Of a DNA stretch of 64,000 nucleotides, positions 26,760 through 35,697 are shown piece by piece. Numbering within the stretch: the stretch's first letter is position 1; each line of letters starts with the position of its first letter. The notes beneath the pieces are model-generated. The model did no database searches. It was not told the origin of the DNA and was given only the letters and a program-made list of their open reading frames with translations. Origin of the DNA: Daejeonella sp. (lineage in GTDB: Bacteria; Bacteroidota; Bacteroidia; Sphingobacteriales; Sphingobacteriaceae); contig NZ_JAFEIG010000017.1 of NCBI RefSeq assembly GCF_017495225.1, positions 112,646-176,645 of the forward strand, given 5' to 3'. The translations under genes were made by a program, and so were the position numbers.

Positions 26760-28544
26760 ATGAAAGAATTAGCCTACCTCAATAAGTTTTTCTATAAATA
26801 TCGATGGCGATTTATACCAGGGATTCTATTTGTAATTATTTCTAATCTCTTTGCAGTACTACCAGCACAAGTAATTCGCATTGCTTTTGATCTCGTAAAC
26901 GAAAATATTGCCATTTATAAACTCTATAATGGCTTTGAAAAACAAGAAATGATCGCTGTGATTTTTGGGCAGAGTTTATTGTTTTTCGGTCTAACAGTAC
27001 TGGCACTAGCTTTACTCAGAGGAATTTTCCTCTTTTTTATGAGGCAAACCATTATTCTTATGTCGAGGCATATTGAATACGACCTCAAAAATGAGATTTA
27101 TGAACATTATCAAAAGCTTTCGATGGCATTTTATCGCCGGAATAATACTGGCGACTTAATGAATCGGGTTACCGAAGATGTAAGTAGAGTTAGAATGTAC
27201 ATAGGCCCTGCAATTATGTACACCATCAACACTGCTGTATTATTTATTTTGATAATTGTGGCAATGTTTAATGTTAATGCGCGACTTACTTTATTTTCAT
27301 TATTGCCTTTACCACTCTTGGCGGTGACCATTTATTATGTACATACCATCATAAATCAAAGAAGCGAAAAAATTCAAGAGCAACTTTCTTCCATGTCGAG
27401 TTTTGTTCAAGAAAGCTTTTCAGGCATTAGAGTGGTTAAATCGTATGTGCGAGAGGATGATATCCGTGAAAAGTTTAATCAAGAAAGTGAGGACTATAAA
27501 ACACATTCGATGAGTCTGGTACAAGTACAAGCATTATTTTATCCAATTATGCTTTTATTAGTAGGATTAAGCACTATTGCGACTGTTTATATTGGCGGAA
27601 TTGAGGTAATGAAGGGCACCATCTCGTCAGGTAATATCGCAGAGTTTATTGTTTATGTGAGTCAGTTAACCTTTCCTGTAACCTCTTTGGGATGGGTAAC
27701 ATCACTTATTCAAAGAGCTTCGGCATCTCAAAAAAGGATTAATGAATTTTTAAAAACTGAACCTGAAATCACTTCTGTTAATAACAAAGAAATAAAATTA
27801 ACTGGAAAGATAGAGTTTAAAGATGTGAGTTTTAAATACCCAGATACTGGCATTGAGGCGATTAAAAATATATCATTTAAGGTAGAAAAGGGACAGTTTT
27901 TAGCCATAATAGGCCGTACAGGATCTGGGAAATCAACTATTGCGAATTTATTGATGCGCATGTACGATGCTGATCAAGGTGAAATATTAATTGATAATCA
28001 AGAGATTAGAGATTTAGATTTAACACATTTTCGGAATCAAATTGGATTTGTACCTCAGGAAGTTTTTCTATTCTCAGATAGCATTTACAATAATATTGCA
28101 TTTGGTTTATCAGTTGCCGAGCAAAGTCAGGTTGAGCAAGCAGCAAAAGATGCAGCGCTTTACGACAATATTATAGGATTTGAAAAAGACTTTCAGACGA
28201 TGATTGGGGAGCGTGGGATTAGTCTGTCGGGCGGACAAAAACAACGGCTTTCAATTGCTAGAGCTATTATCAAGGAACCGCAGATACTTATTTTTGATGA
28301 TTGCTTATCTGCAATTGACACAAGCACAGAAGAACAAATTTTGAATAATTTAGGTCGGATAATGAAGAATAAGACCAGTATTTTAATTGCACATCGGGTA
28401 TCAAGTATTAAAAATGCCGACCATATTTTAGTGATGGATGAAGGCAAAATAATTGAACAAGGCACACATGAGGCTCTGATTGACTTAAAAGGAAGCTATT
28501 TCGATTTATATGAAAAGCAATTATTAGAAGAGCAAATTCCCTAA
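26760..28544 (+). CDS. ABC exporter half-transporter (MdlB/MsbA-like)
   Basis: A 594-residue membrane exporter with an N-terminal six-helix domain (about residues 1-320) fused to an ATPase. The ATPase shows Walker A IIGRTGSGKSTIAN, the Q-loop GFVPQEVFLF, the signature LSGGQKQRLS and the switch LIAHRVSS. The Walker B region reads LIFDDCLSAID, with Asp in place of the usual catalytic Glu. This substitution is characteristic of one subunit of heterodimeric exporters, so an unseen partner is plausible. The start at 26760 (MKELAYLNK) is preferred over one 18 bases upstream because of the promoter box position. The substrate (lipid or drug) is unknown. Confidence 0.92.
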   Translation: MKELAYLNKFFYKYRWRFIPGILFVIISNLFAVLPAQVIRIAFDLVNENIAIYKLYNGFEKQEMIAVIFGQSLLFFGLTVLALALLRGIFLFFMRQTIILMSRHIEYDLKNEIYEHYQKLSMAFYRRNNTGDLMNRVTEDVSRVRMYIGPAIMYTINTAVLFILIIVAMFNVNARLTLFSLLPLPLLAVTIYYVHTIINQRSEKIQEQLSSMSSFVQESFSGIRVVKSYVREDDIREKFNQESEDYKTHSMSLVQVQALFYPIMLLLVGLSTIATVYIGGIEVMKGTISSGNIAEFIVYVSQLTFPVTSLGWVTSLIQRASASQKRINEFLKTEPEITSVNNKEIKLTGKIEFKDVSFKYPDTGIEAIKNISFKVEKGQFLAIIGRTGSGKSTIANLLMRMYDADQGEILIDNQEIRDLDLTHFRNQIGFVPQEVFLFSDSIYNNIAFGLSVAEQSQVEQAAKDAALYDNIIGFEKDFQTMIGERGISLSGGQKQRLSIARAIIKEPQILIFDDCLSAIDTSTEEQILNNLGRIMKNKTSILIAHRVSSIKNADHILVMDEGKIIEQGTHEALIDLKGSYFDLYEKQLLEEQIP

Positions 28545-28644
28545 TAAACAGGCACATAGCATCATTAAACAAGGAAAGTTTAATTGCAAATAGCTATTAA
28601 AAATTTTTGAATATAAAATATTCTTAGTGCAGAAAAAAAATCAA

Positions 28645-28675
28645 TTTGTAACTTTCCGAATATCTATTATATTTA
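28645..28675 (+). promoter_or_regulatory. Well-spaced Bacteroidota promoter before the DUF3276 gene
   Basis: A -33 TTTG (28645-28648) and a -7 TATATTTA (28668-28675) are separated by exactly 19 bases. This matches TTTG-N19-TAnnTTTG except for the last base. The start codon follows 22 bases later. Confidence 0.6.
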
Positions 28676-28696
28676 CCCCAAGAAAAAAATAAATCA

Positions 28697-29026
28697 ATGG
28701 GAGATTTCGACAACAAAGAAAGAGAAGAGGTTTTTTCGAAGAAGGTAAGAGCCGGGAAGCGCACCTACTTTTTTGATGTTAAAGCTACACGTTCTAACGA
28801 TTATTATGTAACCGTAACTGAAAGTAAAAAACGTTTGGAAGATGGTGTTTTTATAAAACACAAGATTTTTCTTTACAAAGAAGATTTTGAAAAATTTGCT
28901 GAAGGTTTAAAAGAAACGATCGATTATATCAAGGCTAATCAGGAGGTTGTTGAAAAACGATACGAATATTCAGAGAATTATAATGAGCAATCAAAAGCTG
29001 ATGATGATTTCTCATTTGAGATTTAA
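28697..29026 (+). CDS. DUF3276 / PUR-alpha-like nucleic-acid-binding protein
   Basis: A 109-residue basic-acidic protein with the PUR repeat pattern FSKKVRAGKRTYFFDVKATR, then YYVTVTESKK and HKIFLYKEDFEKFAEGL. Bacterial PUR-alpha homologues of this size dimerise and bind single-stranded DNA or RNA; the family is found mainly in Bacteroidota and spirochaetes. The C-terminal tail is acidic. The gene is monocistronic, with a well-spaced promoter upstream and a GC-rich terminator downstream. Confidence 0.9.
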   Translation: MGDFDNKEREEVFSKKVRAGKRTYFFDVKATRSNDYYVTVTESKKRLEDGVFIKHKIFLYKEDFEKFAEGLKETIDYIKANQEVVEKRYEYSENYNEQSKADDDFSFEI

Positions 29027-29054
29027 TACTCAATTTAAGCACTAATTTCGATAG

Positions 29055-29090
29055 CCCCCCGCTTCAATCATTTGATTCGGGGGTTTATTT
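29055..29090 (+). terminator. Terminator after the DUF3276 gene
   Basis: A stem CCCCCG/CGGGGG (29056-29061 with 29078-29083) is extended internally by AATC/GATT and followed by TTTATTTTT. Confidence 0.85.
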
Positions 29091-29186
29091 TTGCTTATCC
29101 TATCCCCAATAACGAATATCAAAGCCTTTAATAAGAGGAATATCAAATGCTTTATAATCTGAAAGAAAAACTCAGAACATAATTTC

Positions 29187-29194
29187 TATCTTTG
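29187..29194 (+). promoter_or_regulatory. Candidate -7 box for ychF
   Basis: TATCTTTG matches TAnnTTTG exactly, 85 bases before the ychF start, implying a leader of roughly 80 bases; no clear -33 element. Confidence 0.4.
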
Positions 29195-29279
29195 CGCCAA
29201 ATAGAGAAAAGAGGCAAAATCCATAAGATATTGTCTGATCTATTGATTTATATATTTATTCAAATTACGATTCATTCAT

Positions 29280-30380
29280 ATGGCATTACAGTGCGGTATA
29301 GTTGGCTTACCCAATGTTGGAAAATCAACACTTTTTAATTGTTTATCGAATGCGAAAGCACAGGCAGCAAATTTCCCATTTTGTACTATTGAGCCAAATA
29401 TTGGTGTAATTACCGTACCTGATCCGCGCTTAACTAAACTCGCAGAACTTGTAAAACCAGTAAAAGTACAACCAAATACAATTGAGATTGTTGATATTGC
29501 AGGCTTAGTGAAAGGAGCTAGTAAAGGAGAAGGACTAGGCAATCAATTTCTTGGAAACATTAAAGCTACCAATGCTATTATTCATGTTTTACGTTGTTTT
29601 GATGATGATAATGTTATCCACGTAGATGGTTCTGTTGACCCTATCCGTGATAAGGAGATTATCGATACTGAATTACAGTTGAAAGACCTGGATGGTATTA
29701 TAAAAAGAATCCAAAAGGTTGAAAAAATGGCTAAAACTGGTAATGATAAAGATGCCAAAAGGACTTATGAAGTTTGCAATATTGTAAAAACTCATTTAGA
29801 GACCGGAAAATCTGTAAGAACCGCCCCAATTAGTGAAGAAGATAAAGAGTTTATAGCTGATTTAAACTTATTGACTGAAAAGCCAGTGATGTATGTTTGT
29901 AACGTGGATGAAAAATCTGTTGTAAACGGAAATAAATATGTTGATTTAGTAAGGGCGGCAGTTAAGGAAGAAAACGCAGAAGTTTTAGTGATTTCAGCAC
30001 AGATAGAAGCTGAAATTGCCTCTTTAGAGAGCTTTGAAGAGCGTCAAATGTTTTTAGAGGATTTAGGACTTTCAGAATCAGGTGTAACACAATTAATCCG
30101 TGCAGCCTACAAACTTTTGAATTTAGCAACCTATTTTACTGCTGGTGTTCAAGAAGTTAGAGCGTGGACTATCACTCAAGGATTTACTGCACCGCAGGCT
30201 GCTGGAGTAATCCACTCCGACTTTGAGAAGGGCTTTATCCGAGCAGAAGTTATTAAATATGATGATTTTATCACCCTTGGATCTGAAGCTGCTTGTAAGG
30301 AAGCAGGAAAGTTAGGTGTAGAAGGGAAAACCTACATTGTGCAAGATGGCGACATTATGCACTTCAGGTTTAATGTTTAA
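29280..30380 (+). CDS. ychF: Redox-responsive ATPase YchF (Obg-like)
   Basis: A 366-residue TRAFAC-class P-loop protein that binds the ribosome and prefers ATP to GTP. G1 is GLPNVGKSTLFN (residues 7-18), and G3 with switch II is DIAGLVKGASKGEGLGNQFL. The usual NKxD is altered to NVDE, the change linked to ATP preference in this family. A coiled-coil insert precedes the C-terminal TGS domain, which ends VQDGDIMHFRFNV. The length is standard. A tRNA-Arg gene follows 40 bases later on the same strand. Confidence 0.97.
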   Translation: MALQCGIVGLPNVGKSTLFNCLSNAKAQAANFPFCTIEPNIGVITVPDPRLTKLAELVKPVKVQPNTIEIVDIAGLVKGASKGEGLGNQFLGNIKATNAIIHVLRCFDDDNVIHVDGSVDPIRDKEIIDTELQLKDLDGIIKRIQKVEKMAKTGNDKDAKRTYEVCNIVKTHLETGKSVRTAPISEEDKEFIADLNLLTEKPVMYVCNVDEKSVVNGNKYVDLVRAAVKEENAEVLVISAQIEAEIASLESFEERQMFLEDLGLSESGVTQLIRAAYKLLNLATYFTAGVQEVRAWTITQGFTAPQAAGVIHSDFEKGFIRAEVIKYDDFITLGSEAACKEAGKLGVEGKTYIVQDGDIMHFRFNV

Positions 30381-30420
30381 ATATCCATTAAAAAAGAAAT
30401 ATTAATTCCCTCAGGAAAAG

Positions 30421-30492
30421 GTGCCCATAGTTCAATGGATAGAATTGCAGATTCCGGTTCTGCTGATGGGGGTTCGAATCCCTCTGGGCACA
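30421..30492 (+). tRNA. tRNA-Arg (anticodon CCG)
   Basis: A 72-base cloverleaf. The acceptor stem GTGCCCA pairs with TGGGCAC plus discriminator A. The anticodon stem GCAGA/TCTGC encloses loop TTCCGGT with anticodon CCG, reading CGG. The T-loop TTCGAAT is on a 5-bp stem. The CCA end is not encoded. A strong hairpin terminator follows directly. Confidence 0.95.
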
Positions 30493-30494
30493 CA

Positions 30495-30529
30495 AAAAAG
30501 CCTGTTATTTATAAAATAACAGGCTTTTT
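30495..30529. terminator. Bidirectional terminator between tRNA-Arg and ppc
   Basis: A perfect 16-bp stem (30495-30510 with 30514-30529) with a 3-base loop and A/T tracts on both sides. It serves the rightward tRNA and the leftward ppc gene, whose stop is 18 bases away. Confidence 0.92.
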
Positions 30530-30546
30530 CTTTTGTAAACAATAAT

Positions 30547-33114
30547 TTAAACTAAGTTTCTTCCTGCGTTTACTATTCCATAAACTGTACGAATAATCAG
30601 CTTATCATAAATTTCATTATGACTATCATCTAAATTTGATGCTTTCAATTGATTAAGCTGTTGAAGAGCATAATGTTGAATAATAACCAATGGCAAGACA
30701 ATTTTTTCGCGTAGAGCGATTGATTTACGCTCAACGGGGTATTTTTCCATTAAAGAATGAGTGTCAGATACCTCTAGCAATAAATTACGAGTAAGTTCAA
30801 ATTCATCCCTAATCATCTTCCAAAATGGTCCGAAAGTACCATCATTTTCAAGATATGCTGTTAGTCTAAAATCGGATTTAGACATCGACATCATACAATT
30901 ATCAATCATGGTCTTAAATTGACCTGATTCGTTGTAAAGTGCTTTTATATCATTAAATAAACCATTATCCTTTGCTTTTTTCAAGGCTGTACCCACACCA
31001 TAATAACCTGGAATATTTTGTTTTAACTGACTCCAAGCGGTAACAAAACTAATTGCACGAAGGTCTTCAAGCCTTAATTCTGAATCTACATTCCTTTTTA
31101 CTGGTCTACTGCTAATGTTAATTTGAGAAAGTAGTTTCAGCGGACTATATTTTTCGAGATACTTCAAAAACAAAGGATGCTTTGTAAGAGCAGCAAATAC
31201 CTCATAACTATCATTTGCCAAACTGGCAATTAAGTCGGTTTGGGCAGCATTTAATGTTTGCTCATTATTAGATGCTAAAGAAGAAACAATACCCGCGTTG
31301 ATAAGTTGCTCCATATTATAATGAGCACTATCAAATGAACCATATTGACTACTAATTGTTTGTCCCTGAATGGTAAGCTGAATATGATCATTCGCCATAT
31401 CTTTACCCATAGAAGCATAAAATAAATGAGTTTTACCTCCACCTCTAGCTGGGGGACCGCCTCTACCATCAAAAAACACAAGTTTGACCCCATTATTTCT
31501 CGCAGCAGTAGTTAATGCCACCTTGGCCTTTAAAATCGACCAGTTAGCCATCAAATAACCACCATCCTTAGTACTATCTGAGAAACCAAGCATAATGGTT
31601 TGCTTATTATTCCGACGCTTTAAATGCTCGCTATAGAAGGGATGAGTATAAAGCACCTCCATAATTTGGCTTGCCTTTGATAAATCATCAATAGTTTCAA
31701 ATAGTGGAACAAAATCTATATTTAGGGCTTCCTTTTTCCATCCACTCAATAGGAATAACTCCATTAATTGAAGAATATCTGAGGCTTGCTGGCAATTACT
31801 AATTATAAAACGATGACATGCCTTCTCCCCACCAGCAAATTGAAGCTTATTAACCAAACGAATAGTATCCAGCGTATCTTTAATTAGAAGGTCTGGCTGA
31901 TTGGGACAATGAAAATCTAATTCTTTAAATGTGAGTCCGGCAATACGCTCTTCTTCAGTTATTTCTTCAGTCCCTCTTTCAATGCCATTTTGCTTTAAAG
32001 CATATTGATGTACATTTCTTAAAATACGGCTATCTTGTCTAATGTCTAAAGAGGCAAAATAGCAACCAAAAAGCTTTACTTTATTGATTAGATCTTCAAC
32101 TTTATCTAAAAATAAGCCATCATGGACTTCAATAAGCACTTTTTTGATTGCTTCGAGGTTTGTAAGAATCTCAGCTTGTTGATTTTCAGGATTTTCGGCT
32201 ACGTTAAAACTGTTTTCATAAAACAGATCCTGCAATGTTGAAATATACCCTTCCACTCCACGGAATGTAACACGCCTCTTTAAATTACGAAAATCGCGGT
32301 AGTAACAACGGAAAAGTATTGTCCTTAATAAAGCTGAAACAGTTTTGGTGCTTTCTGTAGTCACATTAGGATTACCATCACGGTCACCACCAGGCCAAAA
32401 ACCCAATTCTATAAACTGGGCTGCATCCGAAAGATCAAACTCCTTGTCAATTTGCGATTGAATACTTGAAGTTGTTTGATAAAATACATTTTCAAGAAAC
32501 CAGGCAAGACTAGCTGCTTCATCTACAGGGCTTGGCTTGTTTTTATTGAAGAATGGGGTCTTCCCAAGTTGTTTTAACAATAAATTGATTGAATTAATGT
32601 CGTTTTGCTTCAAGGCTTCAATCAAATCGGTAATAATAGCTAAGACCGGACCAGGATAAAACTGTGTTGGATGTGCTGTTAAAACAAGTCTAAGTGAGAA
32701 ATCTTTCAGCTTATCTTTAATTTTTTTGTCGATTGCTGGGTTTGAAGCAGCCTGCTGAAAGAGTGAATTTAAAGAACCTGTATCTTCAAATCGGCCAGTC
32801 TTATTAAAAGAAGCATCTTCAACCGCATCAAATAGAACCACCTGACGTTCAATGTATTGAATGAATCGAAATAAGAGATCAAAGCGATCGGCGGCATGAA
32901 CGTATTGCTCATATTGACCGAAGAAACTTTCAATAATATCTGTGGGACCGAGTTCAGATTTTACCCCCTCCTCACAATGGGAGGTGAAAAACGGTAATAA
33001 AGTCCCGGTATGCTTAATCTGATAAAATGGTAATGTCAGAAATAAACTATTATAAAGTTCAAATCTGTTTACCACTTCATTGGTAAAAATTGATTCTTTT
33101 TCGCTTAGCTTCAT
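30547..33114 (-). CDS. ppc: Phosphoenolpyruvate carboxylase
   Basis: Carboxylates phosphoenolpyruvate to oxaloacetate to refill the TCA cycle. It has 855 residues, slightly shorter than the 880 or so of E. coli. The first active-site motif LVLTAHPTQ, with the catalytic His, lies near residue 148. The second appears as VFFDGRGGPPARGGGKTH, with Asp where many enzymes have His (FHGRGG); I believe this is a lineage variant, not damage. The substrate-binding region near GFWPGGDRDGNPNVT is intact. The frame is uninterrupted. The gene is alone on its transcript, with a 235-base empty gap upstream. Confidence 0.96.
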   Translation of the reverse strand: MKLSEKESIFTNEVVNRFELYNSLFLTLPFYQIKHTGTLLPFFTSHCEEGVKSELGPTDIIESFFGQYEQYVHAADRFDLLFRFIQYIERQVVLFDAVEDASFNKTGRFEDTGSLNSLFQQAASNPAIDKKIKDKLKDFSLRLVLTAHPTQFYPGPVLAIITDLIEALKQNDINSINLLLKQLGKTPFFNKNKPSPVDEAASLAWFLENVFYQTTSSIQSQIDKEFDLSDAAQFIELGFWPGGDRDGNPNVTTESTKTVSALLRTILFRCYYRDFRNLKRRVTFRGVEGYISTLQDLFYENSFNVAENPENQQAEILTNLEAIKKVLIEVHDGLFLDKVEDLINKVKLFGCYFASLDIRQDSRILRNVHQYALKQNGIERGTEEITEEERIAGLTFKELDFHCPNQPDLLIKDTLDTIRLVNKLQFAGGEKACHRFIISNCQQASDILQLMELFLLSGWKKEALNIDFVPLFETIDDLSKASQIMEVLYTHPFYSEHLKRRNNKQTIMLGFSDSTKDGGYLMANWSILKAKVALTTAARNNGVKLVFFDGRGGPPARGGGKTHLFYASMGKDMANDHIQLTIQGQTISSQYGSFDSAHYNMEQLINAGIVSSLASNNEQTLNAAQTDLIASLANDSYEVFAALTKHPLFLKYLEKYSPLKLLSQINISSRPVKRNVDSELRLEDLRAISFVTAWSQLKQNIPGYYGVGTALKKAKDNGLFNDIKALYNESGQFKTMIDNCMMSMSKSDFRLTAYLENDGTFGPFWKMIRDEFELTRNLLLEVSDTHSLMEKYPVERKSIALREKIVLPLVIIQHYALQQLNQLKASNLDDSHNEIYDKLIIRTVYGIVNAGRNLV

Positions 33115-33349
33115 TTAAATTCTATTCTATGGCCTAACATGCAGCCCATATACAAAAGTGCAATATTTATAACAATTATTAAATATTAATTGATAAAATA
33201 TACCAAAATTGACTATTTATTGAATAATTAATAAAAATAATCGTATATTATAGAGAATTTTATTTTCAGAACCATAAATAATGAGGAAGAAAAAATCGGT
33301 CAGTATTATTGAAAAAGAAGATTGAAGTAGCAATAAAAGCCATGCGTTT

Positions 33350-34699
33350 TTATTGTAATTCTCTAATTTTCAAACTTCTAAAAGACACTTCATCACCATG
33401 ATCCTGAATCAATATTTTACCATTGGGAGCAAAGCCAAAACCTTTAACCTCCTTAAACTTACTTTGGGATAGCATTTCTTTAAATTCCTTTGAGGAACGA
33501 TCAAATTCAAGAACTTTATAAGCATTTAACCAATGTTCTACTTTATTATTGGGATAAACACGTATCATAGCCTGATTCCATTCTCCATTCTTTTTAAGCG
33601 AGGCAGGGATTTTTTGAGCTGCTATAATATCATATAATGAGGCCAAGGTTCGATTACCTTTAATTCCCATTTTAGCATCTGTATGTTTCTCATCATCCAA
33701 AATTTGATACTCTAAGCCAAGCAAAGAGCCATTATAATCATTTACGAAATATTTTATTCCGCTATTAGCCCCCTCAGTTAATTTGAAATCAAACTTCAAT
33801 TCGAAAGAAGTATATTTCTTTTTTGTGGTGATATCCCCACCCAAAGCAGGCTGACCGACTTGATCCTTTTCAACGCTTAAAACACCATCCTGGATATTCC
33901 AACCCTTTTCTGGGAATACATTCTTATTGGCTTGAGTCCAGCCCTTATTCATTTTTCCATCCCATAATAAGCGATAGCCTAGATTTTTTTCCTCTTTAGA
34001 GAGATTATTAGGCAATGTATTTACCACAAAAATTGAGCTTGGTGGAGATGGCTTTAAGTTTTTGGTCTGTATTCTGACGTTTTTCCATCTAATTTGTCGC
34101 CCAGCAGGCTCAGAATTAGGAATAGAATGAACTTGCAAAGCAATAAATCCCTTTTGTGTTTCGGCGTCAATTAAATGCGCTACAGGAATACCATTTAACC
34201 AAGTTCTAATACTATTTCCAATACATTCAATTCGATATTTATTCCATTCGTTATTCTTAAAAGCTGTTTTTGCTTGAGGATGTAATTCTAAATTATAAAG
34301 CCATCCCCTACGCGCTTCATCGTAAATACCACCACTCCAGGCGCGCGATGAAGGATCAACTTCTACCTGATAACCATGGACTCTCCCATTTTGATAATCC
34401 TTTTTGCTCAAACTTCTAATTTGAATGCCTGAATTCATCAGTGGATTAACGAGCAATTCGACTTCCAAAATAAAATCATCATATTCTTTTTCGGTAGAAA
34501 GGAAGGTGTTAGGCGTGCTAGAGACCGTTGTTCCGATTATTTCACCATTTTGAATTGAATAAGTAGCCTTTCCTCCTAAAATTTTCCAATTATTTAAATC
34601 CTTGCCATTAAACAAATATTCCCATTCAGCATTTTTAGATTGAGCAAATACATTACATGATATTAAAATCAGGATGTAGATCAGAAATTTAGACTTCAT
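33350..34699 (-). CDS. Exported protein with two DUF1080 (3-keto-disaccharide hydrolase-like) domains
   Basis: A 449-residue secreted protein. After the signal peptide MKSKFLIYILILISCNVFAQ come two jelly-roll DUF1080 domains. The first starts near WEYLFNGKDLNNWKILGG and includes GIQIRS; the second starts near GYRLLWDGKMNKGWTQ and includes NSGIKYFV. DUF1080 domains bind or hydrolyse modified sugars, often in 3-keto-glycoside metabolism. The start at 34699 is chosen because the 22 residues upstream would precede the signal peptide. The product is probably periplasmic or surface-exposed. It is divergent from an EEP-family lipoprotein gene 77 bases away. Confidence 0.88.
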   Translation of the reverse strand: MKSKFLIYILILISCNVFAQSKNAEWEYLFNGKDLNNWKILGGKATYSIQNGEIIGTTVSSTPNTFLSTEKEYDDFILEVELLVNPLMNSGIQIRSLSKKDYQNGRVHGYQVEVDPSSRAWSGGIYDEARRGWLYNLELHPQAKTAFKNNEWNKYRIECIGNSIRTWLNGIPVAHLIDAETQKGFIALQVHSIPNSEPAGRQIRWKNVRIQTKNLKPSPPSSIFVVNTLPNNLSKEEKNLGYRLLWDGKMNKGWTQANKNVFPEKGWNIQDGVLSVEKDQVGQPALGGDITTKKKYTSFELKFDFKLTEGANSGIKYFVNDYNGSLLGLEYQILDDEKHTDAKMGIKGNRTLASLYDIIAAQKIPASLKKNGEWNQAMIRVYPNNKVEHWLNAYKVLEFDRSSKEFKEMLSQSKFKEVKGFGFAPNGKILIQDHGDEVSFRSLKIRELQ

Positions 34700-34776
34700 A
34701 TTTATTATTTTTATTAAATGTACAAAATCAATGTAATGAAATTTATAAAAATATCTTAGATTCATTCAAAAAGAAA

Positions 34777-35574
34777 ATGAAAAAATTAATTTTAGCAGTC
34801 TTAATTCTTGTAGGAAGTTCTTGTGCTACAATCAAGCAAAAATCTAGCAATTCAGGACAAAAAGAGCTTAAAATAATGAGCTACAATATCCACATTGGAA
34901 ATCCGCCAAGTAAACCCAAATTAATTGATCTAAATTCAATTATAAAGGCAATAAAAGCTGAAAATCCCGATTTAGTAGCACTACAAGAAGTAGATGTAAA
35001 TACAGGTCGCTCAGGCAAAATAAACCAAGCTGAAATCATTGCTAGGGAGCTCGGAATGAACTTTTTCTTTGCCAAAGCCATTGATCATGATGGTGGCGAT
35101 TATGGAGTATGCATTTTATCCAAATATCCAATCAGTGAAAGCAAGATTCATCGATTAACAACAGTCAAGGAAACTGGAGGTGAGCCTCGAGTATTAGCGA
35201 CTGCCAAAATCCATTTAGAAAATGGAGATTTCATACGATTTGGATCTACCCATTTAGATGCACAAAGAGAACCTAAAAATAGGGCTATCCAAATTAAGGA
35301 GATTAATCAAATAGCAGAAGAAGAAGGACTGCCATTTATCATTGCAGGCGATTTAAATGCGGAGGAAGAATCAGCTGAGATAAAACAGTTTGATCAAAAA
35401 TTTACTAGAACTTGCCAAAACTGTGATCCTACATTTCCGGTAGTAAGCCCAAATAAAACCATTGATTTCATCGCGTTTAAGAAGGGAAATGCATTTATAA
35501 CTGTTAAACACTATGTAGTGCAAGAGCATTATGCATCTGATCATTTACCTGTGGTAGCGATATTAAAATGGTAA
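34777..35574 (+). CDS. Endonuclease/exonuclease/phosphatase-family lipoprotein
   Basis: A 265-residue lipoprotein (lipobox GSSC, Cys16). The EEP fold motifs are MSYNIHIG, ALQEVDVNT (metal Glu), FGSTHLDAQ (catalytic His), IIAGDLNAE (Asp/Asn pair), TIDFIAF and the terminal ASDHLPVVA. All active-site residues are present, so it is probably an active phosphodiesterase or phosphatase in the periplasm. The substrate is unknown; DNase, sphingomyelinase-like and sugar-phosphate activities all occur in the family. A second EEP gene is at 51354-52196. Confidence 0.9.
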   Translation: MKKLILAVLILVGSSCATIKQKSSNSGQKELKIMSYNIHIGNPPSKPKLIDLNSIIKAIKAENPDLVALQEVDVNTGRSGKINQAEIIARELGMNFFFAKAIDHDGGDYGVCILSKYPISESKIHRLTTVKETGGEPRVLATAKIHLENGDFIRFGSTHLDAQREPKNRAIQIKEINQIAEEEGLPFIIAGDLNAEEESAEIKQFDQKFTRTCQNCDPTFPVVSPNKTIDFIAFKKGNAFITVKHYVVQEHYASDHLPVVAILKW

Positions 35575-35632
35575 TATAAGGGTATAAATTACTTTAGCAA
35601 AAGCATCAAATCATGTTATATACAATCTTAAA

Positions 35633-35674
35633 TTTTAGTCATCTAAAAAGACAAACTCTCTAGGATGACTAAAA
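35633..35674. terminator. Possible terminator hairpin between convergent genes
   Basis: An 11-bp inverted repeat (35633-35643 with 35664-35674) of the form TTTTAGTCATC encloses a 20-base loop. The loop is long for a terminator, but the position between two convergent genes fits. Confidence 0.4.
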
Positions 35675-35697
35675 TGAGCTTATTTATTAAAAGCAGC

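Noticed and set aside
30547..33114. Inactivation of PEP carboxylase because FHGRGG reads FFDGRGG
   Set aside because: All other active-site motifs and the frame are intact, and I believe the variant is common in related bacteria.
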